Assembly: GCF_002741945.1 (NCBI RefSeq) | Contig: NZ_MDVN01000024.1 | Coordinates: 124,001-188,000 of the forward strand | Length of the DNA: 64,000 bases | Source of the DNA: Gaetbulibacter sp. 4G1 | GTDB lineage: Bacteria; Bacteroidota; Bacteroidia; Flavobacteriales; Flavobacteriaceae | Direction: 5' to 3' | In this document: positions 55,244-63,602 of the stretch, one piece after another | Numbering within the stretch: position 1 is the first letter of the stretch | Layout of the letters: each line of letters opens with the position of its first letter | Notes under the pieces: generated by a model | What the model saw: only the letters and a program-made list of their open reading frames with translations | The model's database searches: none | What the model was told of the DNA's origin: nothing | Made by a program: the position numbers and the translations under genes

Positions 55244-56692
55244 TTAAAATTGAAAATAGATAAATGTTTCCGAGCTTTTTCCAAAAAATAATATTAACAA
55301 AAATAAAAAGATATATAATCCCCATCTTATGAAGATATTAAAATTGCTAATTTCAAAATCATGTTTTTTCTCTCGATTGCTCCATTCGATAAAAAAGAAT
55401 ATAAAAATCAAAAATATCGCTAATAAGTAGTTTGAGTTAAATATTTCATTTGGAATCGTTAAAATTTCATTAGAAAATATAAGAGCAATATAGTATGTTG
55501 CTTCTTCAATGTTATCAGCTCTGAAGAAGATATCTGTTAGCATTATTAATAAAAACAACAATAACATTTTAACTAATTCGACAAAAGAAGGAAAAAAATT
55601 TCCTTTGGCAACAATCTCTGAAGAATTTATTTTGCCAGAATATACCAGAGGAATAAAATAAATACCATGAAGTAATCCATAAAATATAAAAGTCCAATTT
55701 GCACCATGCCAGAACCCTACCAAAATAAATGTCATAATTATAGCAAAGATTAATCCACTTTTATGATACCTCCTTAGACTAAATGACAAAGGAGTGAAAA
55801 CGTAGTCCATCATCCATGTAGTTAAGGATATGTGCCATTTTCTCCAAAAATCGCTAATATTTGTTGAAAAGAAAGGAGTGGCAAAATTACGCATTAATTG
55901 AATACCAAATAATTTTGATATACCAATAGCCATATTTGAATATCCCGAAAAATCTGCATATAGCTGTATAGCATAGAAAAAAGCACCAAGAAGCAATATG
56001 CTTTCAGGCTGATTTTCATAATTATCGAAAATTGGGTTTGCTATTGAAGCACAATTTTCAGCTATGACAATTTTAGCAAATAACCCCCATAATATCTGCC
56101 TAAGCCCGTCAACGAAAAGAGTATAACGAAACTCTCTTTTTTCTTGAATTTGAGGCATCATCTTAGATGCTCTTTCTATAGGCCCAGAAAGGATTTTAGG
56201 GAAATAAGCAACAAAGAGAGAAAATTCTAAAAAATTATCACTTGGATCTATTTCTTCGTTATAAACATCAATTAAATATCCTAATGTTTGAAAAGTAAAA
56301 AAGCTAATTCCTAAAGGAAGTAGAATAGAAAGAGTTGTATAACTTGAAGTTACTCCAAAGACATTTACTAACTCCACAAAGCTTTCATAGAAAAAGTTAA
56401 AGTATTTAAAATATAGTAAAAGGCCAACATTAAATATCAGACCTATATACAAAAATCGCCGTTGCTTAGGTTCATCATTAACTTCTTTCCTGATTTTTAA
56501 TGCTAAGTAATAGTTTATTACGATACTTGCAATTAGTAAAAATAAAAAACGCCAATCTGCCCAGGCATAAAAAAATATGCTTGAAGCTAATAATAATACA
56601 TTCTGAGCTGCTTTACTTTTTTTGAAAAAAAACCAATAGAGTAAAAGTATAGGTAGAACAAAAGCAACGAAATTAATAGAATTAAAAACCAA
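55244..56692 (-). CDS. MBOAT acyltransferase with FIYFQF tail (first pair)
   Basis: A 482-residue polytopic protein. I start it at the TTG at 56692, giving MVFNSINFVAF, which aligns with the other MBOATs and places the catalytic histidine (VGFWHGANWTF) at position 329, the same as in 52853. A TTG three codons earlier (56701) is possible. The family block YFPKILSGPIERA is present, and the protein ends in FIYFQF. It follows the carrier protein gene directly, so the order A-C-B-D matches the functions of a dlt operon. Confidence 0.93.
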   Translation of the reverse strand: MVFNSINFVAFVLPILLLYWFFFKKSKAAQNVLLLASSIFFYAWADWRFLFLLIASIVINYYLALKIRKEVNDEPKQRRFLYIGLIFNVGLLLYFKYFNFFYESFVELVNVFGVTSSYTTLSILLPLGISFFTFQTLGYLIDVYNEEIDPSDNFLEFSLFVAYFPKILSGPIERASKMMPQIQEKREFRYTLFVDGLRQILWGLFAKIVIAENCASIANPIFDNYENQPESILLLGAFFYAIQLYADFSGYSNMAIGISKLFGIQLMRNFATPFFSTNISDFWRKWHISLTTWMMDYVFTPLSFSLRRYHKSGLIFAIIMTFILVGFWHGANWTFIFYGLLHGIYFIPLVYSGKINSSEIVAKGNFFPSFVELVKMLLLFLLIMLTDIFFRADNIEEATYYIALIFSNEILTIPNEIFNSNYLLAIFLIFIFFFIEWSNREKKHDFEISNFNIFIRWGLYIFLFLLILFFGKSSETFIYFQF

Positions 56693-56702
56693 AATAAACA
56701 AT

Positions 56703-56942
56703 TTAAATTTTATTTTGAATTACAGAGACTAAAGACCCCATGTTTTTCAATTTGTTTAAGTCTCTTAATTTAAATTTTATATTAAAGGCTTCTTCTATTT
56801 TAGTAATTATTATCATATGTGATAATGAATCCCATCCATCAACATCTTTGGCTGTTAATTCGTCATGCATTTCAAAATTATTATGCTCTAATATAGATTC
56901 TAAAACATCGCTTATGGTTTCTTTTATAGTTAAGGTTTCCAT
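56703..56942 (-). CDS. Acyl/aminoacyl carrier protein (DltC-like)
   Basis: A 79-residue carrier protein with the phosphopantetheine site DVDGWDSLSHM, serine 39. It lies between the DltA-like enzyme (10-base gap) and the MBOAT gene. It is a homologue of the carrier at 37073. It would take the amino acid from the adenylating enzyme and present it to the MBOAT at the cytoplasmic face. Confidence 0.9.
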   Translation of the reverse strand: METLTIKETISDVLESILEHNNFEMHDELTAKDVDGWDSLSHMIIITKIEEAFNIKFKLRDLNKLKNMGSLVSVIQNKI

Positions 56943-56952
56943 GTCTTTATAT

Positions 56953-58440
56953 TTATTTAGTAAAAAGTTTTGTTAGTTTATTTCTATCTGTTTTTCCATT
57001 AGAATTTAATGGAAAACTATCTGCAAATTTAATTTGAGTTGGAATCATATACTTAGGGAGTTTCTCATTTAAATTATCTAGTAATTCTTTAGTATTAATT
57101 GGTTTTGATTCTATTACTAAGCCTATTTCGGTATTGTGAATACTATTAGTAAAGGCTACTGCTACTGCATTCATTTTATTAAGAGTTGCTTTTACATGAA
57201 ACTCAATTTCTGATAATTCAACTCTAAAACCTTGGATTTTAGCTTGAAAATCAACCCTTCCTAAATATAGAACATCACCATCTTTATCTGCACAACATAA
57301 ATCACCTGTTCTATAAAACCGTGTGTTTTTTCCGTTATGATGCTTATCGAAAAATACTTGTTTGTTTTTTTTTTCATTTTTCCAGTATCCAGGGGTTAAT
57401 TGTACACCACTTAAACATAATTCTCCTTCTTTTCCAGTTTCAACTTCATTATTATCATCGTCAACTATAATAGTTGATGTGTTTAGCATGTTCTTACCAA
57501 TTGTTAAAACCCCGTTATGTGTTTTATTCTCGCTATTTCTTTTATATGTATAATCCATACAATAAATTGTGCATTCGGTTGGACCGTAAACATTAGCAAT
57601 TGTTGCATTTGGTATGCATTTACTCCATTCTTCTGTGACATCTAACGGCAGTGCTTCTCCGCAAAATAAACTAAATTTCATTGAGGGGCAGTTAATTTCG
57701 TCAAAATAAGGTCTTAAATAATGTAATATAGACGGAACCATTAACGAATAAGTCAATTCATGGTCTTCCATTAATTCAAAAATATAGCTGTACTTAATTT
57801 CATCTTTTGGAATAGTATAAACACAAGCACCTTTAAGTATTGGAGCAAGATATGATACAACAGATAAATCAAAAGTTAATTCGAACATTTGTAAACATCT
57901 GTCATTTTCAGTAATCGTATAATTTAGAGCCCATTGAGCTTCTATAAAACCAGATAGATTACCAAATGTTATTGGAACTCCTTTTGGGGTGCCTGTTGTG
58001 CCAGAAGTGAAAAATATGTAAGCGAAATCGTTATCAGATATTTCAACAGGAGTTAAATCAACCTCCGAATCACTAAGCGTTTTAGTCATTATCGAATTAA
58101 AACTACTAAAAGTTTTCTCTGATGAAGAATCAAGAATTGTAACTATATTTGCCTGTTTGATTACAGATAAATTTCTGTCTAGTGGGAATTCAGGATTTAA
58201 AGGAACATAGGCTTTACCTTCCAACCACAATGCAATTATTGAAGCATAAGTGTGAATATCGTCGTTAGTGATTAATCCAACAAAACACTCTGTTTTCTTT
58301 GCACTTTTTTTTATAGTACTCCTGATATTTGATATTATTTGGGAAAAATCTTTGTATGTATAATACTTATTACTAATGTAAAAAGCATTATTACTATAAT
58401 TGGCAAAAATAGACGATTGGATTTCGAAAGTTAAGTTCAT
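56953..58440 (-). CDS. DltA-like D-alanine (amino acid) adenylating enzyme
   Basis: A 495-residue stand-alone adenylation domain and the first gene of the minus-strand cluster. FTSGTTGTPKGVPI is near residue 148, VYGPTECTIY near 287, YRTGDL near 380 and NGKTDRNKL near the end. It has FCGEALP at about 260-266. The cysteine in the matching FCGE of Bacillus DltA (Cys269 in B. cereus) has been linked to D-alanine selectivity, so this enzyme may use D-alanine or another small amino acid. The following genes encode the carrier, MBOAT and SGNH functions of a dlt-type pathway. Confidence 0.88.
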   Translation of the reverse strand: MNLTFEIQSSIFANYSNNAFYISNKYYTYKDFSQIISNIRSTIKKSAKKTECFVGLITNDDIHTYASIIALWLEGKAYVPLNPEFPLDRNLSVIKQANIVTILDSSSEKTFSSFNSIMTKTLSDSEVDLTPVEISDNDFAYIFFTSGTTGTPKGVPITFGNLSGFIEAQWALNYTITENDRCLQMFELTFDLSVVSYLAPILKGACVYTIPKDEIKYSYIFELMEDHELTYSLMVPSILHYLRPYFDEINCPSMKFSLFCGEALPLDVTEEWSKCIPNATIANVYGPTECTIYCMDYTYKRNSENKTHNGVLTIGKNMLNTSTIIVDDDNNEVETGKEGELCLSGVQLTPGYWKNEKKNKQVFFDKHHNGKNTRFYRTGDLCCADKDGDVLYLGRVDFQAKIQGFRVELSEIEFHVKATLNKMNAVAVAFTNSIHNTEIGLVIESKPINTKELLDNLNEKLPKYMIPTQIKFADSFPLNSNGKTDRNKLTKLFTK

Positions 58441-58939
58441 TAAAATAATAAATTTATTGGAGGGGCCATAATTATACCGCTAACTTATGATTTTCATTCT
58501 TAAAATTGATTATTTATTCTATAAAGAAACTAAAATATTCGTTGTAAGAAGTTTAGTAGTGAAGATTAAAGAGTATATTAACATATAACTGTAATAGATC
58601 TCTTAATACACATGCAAAAGGTTGTATGTTGCTGATTAATAGCCTTAAAGTTTATAAAACTTGTTAAAGGTTATCAACAATTTACCTGAAATATCATTTT
58701 TTAATATATTTTTGCGATTTCTATTTTATTGTGTAAAAATCCAAACTAACTTTTCATGCGTATATAACATAAAAATTTAATCCCAAAAATCATTTAAACG
58801 TCTAAAAATGTATTTTATCGAAAAAAAATAAAAGAATAATGTATTTTATCGAAAAAATTAATCATTTAAACGATTTTTTTAAAAAAATTATTTACTATTG
58901 AATTATAGTTTATTTTAAACACCCCAAATTATTAGAATT
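58441..58939. promoter_or_regulatory. Divergent control region with two pairs of direct repeats
   Basis: A 499-base gap without a gene, between the glycan operon (minus) and the beta-helix lipoprotein (plus). It holds AATGTATTTTATCGAAAAAA twice (58807-58826, 58838-58857; 31-base step) inside an outer pair AATCATTTAAACG (58788-58800, 58860-58872). The order is outer, inner, inner, outer. TATTTTTG at 58707-58714 resembles a plus-strand -7 element. The repeats are about 70-150 bases before the plus-strand start and are good candidates for binding sites of a regulator; this is inference. Confidence 0.55.
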
Positions 58940-60895
58940 ATGAAAGAGCTTTTAAAACCCATGCTATTTATTTTATTATTAACGATACCATTAATATCTT
59001 GTAATAAAGAAGAATTATTTGTTGAACCTATATTAGCTGTTGAGGATCCAATAGATAATGAAGATACAGATACAACTCCTGATGATACAACGAACAATGA
59101 AATTGACACAAGTTTACCATGTGATTTTACATTAGATAATGTACAACCAAATTCTACAATAATAATAAATTGTGTTTTGGACTTAGAAGGTAAAACTGCA
59201 AACATTCCTGCAAATGTTACAATAATTTATGAAGGGGGTGAAATTATAAATGGAACTCTTAATTTTGGTGATAATGGAATTATTGGTGGTGAGTTATTAA
59301 ACTCAACGCTCACTATTGGGGGATCAAACCCTCAAGTCAAAGACCCCATTTTTAGCTTTGTTCCAAATAGATGGGGTATAGTTGAAGGTAAAGTGTCTGA
59401 TGAAGTTGCTAAAAATAATAAGGACATATTAAAATCTATAATTAGTCAAGCTAAAGAATTAGGAGTAAATATTTTTGTTATTGATAAGTTGGATGCATAC
59501 TTCAAAATAGATGGACCACTTTCGGAGGGAGCTCCTGTTGATTTAGCAATTCAGATTCCTTCAAATTTCACATTTAGAATGTCTGAGAATACACATCTAA
59601 GGGTGCAACCTAATGCAACGGATAAATGCACCTTGCTATCCGTGTATTTGAATTCTGACAATGCTGTTATAGAAGGAGGTAATTTGTATGGTGACCGTGA
59701 TGAACATGATTATTCGGATGGTATAAATGATCATGGGTGGGGGCATTTATTTACATCTAGAGGAAGTACTAATGTTACTGTCAGAAATGTAACGATGATT
59801 GATGCAGCAGGAGATGCATTAAAATTAGAAGGAGAAGGTCATGCAGTTAACCCTGATTATGCTCCAACGCGTAATTTCTTAGCTACTGGGTGCAAATTTA
59901 TTAGAAGTAGAAGAAATAACCTGTCTATTACTGCTGCTGATGGAGTAGTTATAGAAGATTGTGATTTTATTGACGCAGGGATACATACAGATAAGTCACA
60001 AGGAACTATACCAGGTTTTGCGCTAGATATAGAAGCCTTAAAGCCTAATGAACTGTCTGAGAACATTATCATTAGAAATAATAGAGAAACCGGTAGTAGA
60101 AGAGGTGGTTTTTTAGTCGCTATTGGCGATAAAGTTACTTTTGAAGGGAATGTTATTAATAGTGCAATTAATTTACAAAGTGCAAGAAATTGTATTGTGC
60201 GCAACAATATAGTCACTGCGCAGTCAGATATAGCAAAAGAGTATGGAGCTGGGATAATCACAGGTCGCAGTGATCGTGGAAATCTTGTGTATAGCAATAC
60301 TATTTACAATAACACAGTTAATGGTTTTTCTACTGGTATATCAATTTCAAATTTTGATATGAAAGTATATGGGAATACGATAAATAATTGTAATCGAGGA
60401 ATGTCTATTGGTCCAGTTCAAAATAGTGAGATTTATGAAAACACCATTATCAGTAATGTAGATAAAAGTGCAGGGATTTCTATGGGAGCAAGTTTAAACA
60501 ATGTTGTTGTTAGAAATAATGATGTTAATGTTATGAGATATGGAGCTGTATTTGCCAATGTAAATAATACAGATGAATCTGGAAATTATACACTTACATT
60601 TAAAGGAAATAATATTGTAAGCGGCAGTTCCACTCCTATTAATTCTAGTCATGGTATTGAGCTTATCGAAAATACTTTTAATAATGCTTACGAGTTTTAC
60701 AACTGCAGTAACTTAAATATAATTGGGAATACTATTGAGTCTAATAGTAAACCTCCTTTCTATTTAAGAACAGGAAACTCTATCATAAGTATCAAAAATA
60801 ACATAATAAGTAAATCTCCATTGGGGGAATGTATAAAAATATTAGAAGATAATAATATTAGTTCTATTATATTAGAAAATAATTCTTGTAACTAA
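58940..60895 (+). CDS. Parallel beta-helix lipoprotein, possible glycan-active enzyme
   Basis: A 651-residue protein with a lipoprotein signal (about residues 1-20, cysteine in LISCNKEE) followed by an acidic Asp/Thr linker (about 28-55). From about residue 150 the sequence carries many right-handed parallel beta-helix turns (repeated NNxVxxN and GN-I patterns, such as IIRNNRETGSRRGGFLV). The fold is that of pectate lyases and related polysaccharide lyases, epimerases and hydrolases. It is the only plus-strand gene inside the cluster, and could trim, epimerise or bind the glycan. No catalytic site was identified with confidence. Confidence 0.85.
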   Translation: MKELLKPMLFILLLTIPLISCNKEELFVEPILAVEDPIDNEDTDTTPDDTTNNEIDTSLPCDFTLDNVQPNSTIIINCVLDLEGKTANIPANVTIIYEGGEIINGTLNFGDNGIIGGELLNSTLTIGGSNPQVKDPIFSFVPNRWGIVEGKVSDEVAKNNKDILKSIISQAKELGVNIFVIDKLDAYFKIDGPLSEGAPVDLAIQIPSNFTFRMSENTHLRVQPNATDKCTLLSVYLNSDNAVIEGGNLYGDRDEHDYSDGINDHGWGHLFTSRGSTNVTVRNVTMIDAAGDALKLEGEGHAVNPDYAPTRNFLATGCKFIRSRRNNLSITAADGVVIEDCDFIDAGIHTDKSQGTIPGFALDIEALKPNELSENIIIRNNRETGSRRGGFLVAIGDKVTFEGNVINSAINLQSARNCIVRNNIVTAQSDIAKEYGAGIITGRSDRGNLVYSNTIYNNTVNGFSTGISISNFDMKVYGNTINNCNRGMSIGPVQNSEIYENTIISNVDKSAGISMGASLNNVVVRNNDVNVMRYGAVFANVNNTDESGNYTLTFKGNNIVSGSSTPINSSHGIELIENTFNNAYEFYNCSNLNIIGNTIESNSKPPFYLRTGNSIISIKNNIISKSPLGECIKILEDNNISSIILENNSCN

Positions 60896-60908
60896 AATAT
60901 TAAAACTG

Positions 60909-60963
60909 TTAAATTAAAAACCAAACTATGTAATTTAATTACATAGTTTGGTTTTTAATTTAA
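60909..60963. terminator. Bidirectional terminator, 27-pair perfect inverted repeat
   Basis: Arms 60909-60935 and 60937-60963 are exact reverse complements around a single T; the stem contains AAACCAAACTATG. It lies between the convergent genes ending at 60895 and 60965. Confidence 0.85.
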
Positions 60964-60964
60964 A

Positions 60965-61537
60965 CTATATTTTTTTTATTTTTTTTGAAGGTATTCCTCC
61001 TACAATAGTATGGGATTCAACGGCTTTGTTTACAACGGCACCAGCAGCAATAATACTACGACTACCAACAACGACTCCACCTAAAATTCTACAACCAGCT
61101 CCTATCCAAATATCGTTTTCTATTAATACAGGATCTTTGGTTGCATCATTATATTTGATTGGTACAGAAGTATTGTTATAAGTATGGCTAGTTGTCATAA
61201 TCGTACTTGAGTGAGCAATGGAAACATCATTACCAATTTTTAAGCCACCAGTACCGTCTATATAACACATAGAATGTATGCTAACATTAGTACCAATTTC
61301 CATAGTATTTAATCCTTTTAAAAAAACTCCTTCATGTATGGAAACATTATCACCACATGATAGTGATAGGTTTTTGAATATCACATACCTAATTAGCATA
61401 CCAATTTTGCCCGATACATTTCGGGAATAAATAAATAATCTTTTATTTATAAACCTAGGTACAATCTTATTAAGAATCACTAAGAGTTTAACAATAAGAT
61501 TGAATTTCTTTAATTTTTCTCTACCGCTACTAGCCAT
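60965..61537 (-). CDS. Left-handed beta-helix O-acyltransferase
   Basis: A 190-residue protein with hexapeptide repeats (about residues 70-175) ending IGAGCRILGGVVVGSRSIIA and AAGAVVNKAVESHTIVGGIP, the typical tail of maltose-acetyltransferase-like enzymes. The catalytic histidine is likely in TTSHTYNN or nearby AHSSTI. It should O-acetylate a sugar of the surface glycan. It lies 7 bases after the stop of the GT2 gene (61545) and so is in the same operon. Confidence 0.9.
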   Translation of the reverse strand: MASSGREKLKKFNLIVKLLVILNKIVPRFINKRLFIYSRNVSGKIGMLIRYVIFKNLSLSCGDNVSIHEGVFLKGLNTMEIGTNVSIHSMCYIDGTGGLKIGNDVSIAHSSTIMTTSHTYNNTSVPIKYNDATKDPVLIENDIWIGAGCRILGGVVVGSRSIIAAGAVVNKAVESHTIVGGIPSKKIKKI

Positions 61538-61544
61538 TGCACAT

Positions 61545-62450
61545 CTATTCTTTGTTTTTTTTCATAACGCCTTTTCTTGTTGTTTTCATAATATAGAAAT
61601 ATAAAATAACTCCAAAAGGTATAGCAATAATTGTTAGTACTTTTTTTGGAGAATCACTAATAAACATCCAATTATTAATCATAATACTGCTAGATACATA
61701 ATGAATGGCATTTTTAAATCGCTCTTTAAACGTATACGAATATTTCATGCGTTGTTTACGCTCATGTGCAAATCCTCTAGGGTGTCTTTTATATTGGTTA
61801 AAAATATTTAAACTAGAACCGTCTTCCATATATTCAACATTGCAAAAAACTTCATTAAAAGATAATAACCAATAATCTTGATCGATTAACATATATTTAT
61901 ATCCAAGAGGAACAAAACGTTCACCTTTAAAAATAGGATACTCAGGATATTTTTTTATTACTTCAGTACGATAAACAAATTTTTTATCACCAACAACGTT
62001 ATATTTACTTTTTAATTGATAATATTTGCATTCTTTAAGGTTTTTAGGAAATGGAGTTCCTATAATATTTCCTTGCCTATCTATGTCTAGACCTATAATG
62101 CCAGCATACCTTTTACTACCATGTTTTTGCCATAATGTGAGTATTCTTTCTATGGCATTATCTGGCATAAAGTCATCAGAGTCAATACAGACGTTGAGAT
62201 CTGTATTTATTAAACTGTATGCAGAATTGTGTGCACCATGCATGCCTTGATTTTCTTGGTAATGATACTGAATAGAGATTCTTCCATCACTAATCCAATT
62301 TTCAACAAGTTCTCTAGTGTTATCAGTAGAGCCATCATCAATAATCAACCACAAAAAATCTTTGCTAGTTTGCTTTATCAAACTGTTATAACATTGTGGA
62401 AGACAATATGCCCTATTATAGGTTGGTGTAAAAACAGTTATTTTTTTCAT
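61545..62450 (-). CDS. Glycosyltransferase family 2
   Basis: A 301-residue protein starting MKKITVFTPTYNRAYCLPQC, the GT2/GT-A N-terminus. The nucleotide-binding DDGSTDNT and the metal-binding NVCIDSDDFM motifs are present. The C-terminus has one hydrophobic segment. It transfers a sugar from a nucleotide donor within the glycan locus. Start ATG at 62450 fits. Confidence 0.95.
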   Translation of the reverse strand: MKKITVFTPTYNRAYCLPQCYNSLIKQTSKDFLWLIIDDGSTDNTRELVENWISDGRISIQYHYQENQGMHGAHNSAYSLINTDLNVCIDSDDFMPDNAIERILTLWQKHGSKRYAGIIGLDIDRQGNIIGTPFPKNLKECKYYQLKSKYNVVGDKKFVYRTEVIKKYPEYPIFKGERFVPLGYKYMLIDQDYWLLSFNEVFCNVEYMEDGSSLNIFNQYKRHPRGFAHERKQRMKYSYTFKERFKNAIHYVSSSIMINNWMFISDSPKKVLTIIAIPFGVILYFYIMKTTRKGVMKKNKE

Positions 62451-62463
62451 TAACTCTTTATAT

Positions 62464-63555
62464 TTAATAGTAAATATAATACATTAAATATGTGAAGGCA
62501 AAGTACACAAATATAATTTTGTTAACTACTAAGTTTTGATTCTTAAAAAGTTGTTGTCTTAAACATGGATAAATAACTATAATCCCCATCATAAACCATG
62601 AAATATAAGCAAAGCGATTGGAAAAGTTAGCTCTTATTACTAAAATCCAAAATGCATTTGCTATTAAATAAATGTTGAATAATCTATCATAATAAACATC
62701 ATGATAGTTTTTTTTAAAAATATAATACCAGCCTGCAAAAACGGCTGATCCACTATATATTAAAAAATCCCAACGAAAACCAGTTTGCGAAATTGCGGCA
62801 TCTAATTCTCCAGTTAAATAACCGCCAAGTCTATCATCTGCAAATCCCAAATTAGAAAATAGAGCAATCCATATACCTCCCAAAAAGAGAGATAAAGGTA
62901 TTGCAAGAATCCATATTTTTAGATACGTTTTTGGATTATTATGTATTAAAGTAATTACATATGCCAATGTAGGAAGTATCAATGTTTTATGAAACATACA
63001 GGCCAAAACAATCCAGAAAATCATTACTTTTTTATTATTACTAAATGTAATGGCCATAAGGAAGAATGACGTAGCTATACCATTTCTGAGTCCATTTACA
63101 CCATATGTCCAAAAAGAAAAAGAGACTACAAATAATAGAAAGGAATAAAACCATTTTTCTCTAAAAAATTTTTTTGAAATATAATACATAGGATATATAT
63201 ACAATAGAGCACAGACTAAAAAAAATATATTAATGGGCATTATATTCGCACAAAGTTTCATGAATAAATGGAAGCCTAAATCATGATTTGAAAGTATAGG
63301 GAGTCCATTAGCGTATCTATGAAAATGTCTAGCATATGTTGCCATATCAACAAAGTAATGACCACTTATAGGTCTTAAACCGATATAAATAATGAGAAAG
63401 AAAAGCAATAAGTATCCAACTATATTTATATAGCGAATATTTTTTAAATCATTAATTTTTAAAATAAGTGTATGTAAAATGGTAAATAGCACCAAAGCTA
63501 ATGATAAGTTAATATAAAATATGTAGTAGTATTCTAAAGGTATGAACTCAATCAT
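62464..63555 (-). CDS. EpsG-like polysaccharide polymerase (Wzy role)
   Basis: A 363-residue protein with about ten hydrophobic segments and the loop IGLRPISGHYFVDMATY near residue 60, which resembles the EpsG family (GLR.. D...Y). EpsG/Wzy proteins polymerise repeat units of a capsule or O-antigen. It lies between a GT4 and a GT2 gene. The assignment rests on family layout and context, since Wzy-type proteins are poorly conserved. Confidence 0.8.
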   Translation of the reverse strand: MIEFIPLEYYYIFYINLSLALVLFTILHTLILKINDLKNIRYINIVGYLLLFFLIIYIGLRPISGHYFVDMATYARHFHRYANGLPILSNHDLGFHLFMKLCANIMPINIFFLVCALLYIYPMYYISKKFFREKWFYSFLLFVVSFSFWTYGVNGLRNGIATSFFLMAITFSNNKKVMIFWIVLACMFHKTLILPTLAYVITLIHNNPKTYLKIWILAIPLSLFLGGIWIALFSNLGFADDRLGGYLTGELDAAISQTGFRWDFLIYSGSAVFAGWYYIFKKNYHDVYYDRLFNIYLIANAFWILVIRANFSNRFAYISWFMMGIIVIYPCLRQQLFKNQNLVVNKIIFVYFAFTYLMYYIYY

Positions 63556-63602
63556 TGTGTAAATTTTAATTTAAAAGAATTTCACTATTATTCTTTTAAA
63601 AA

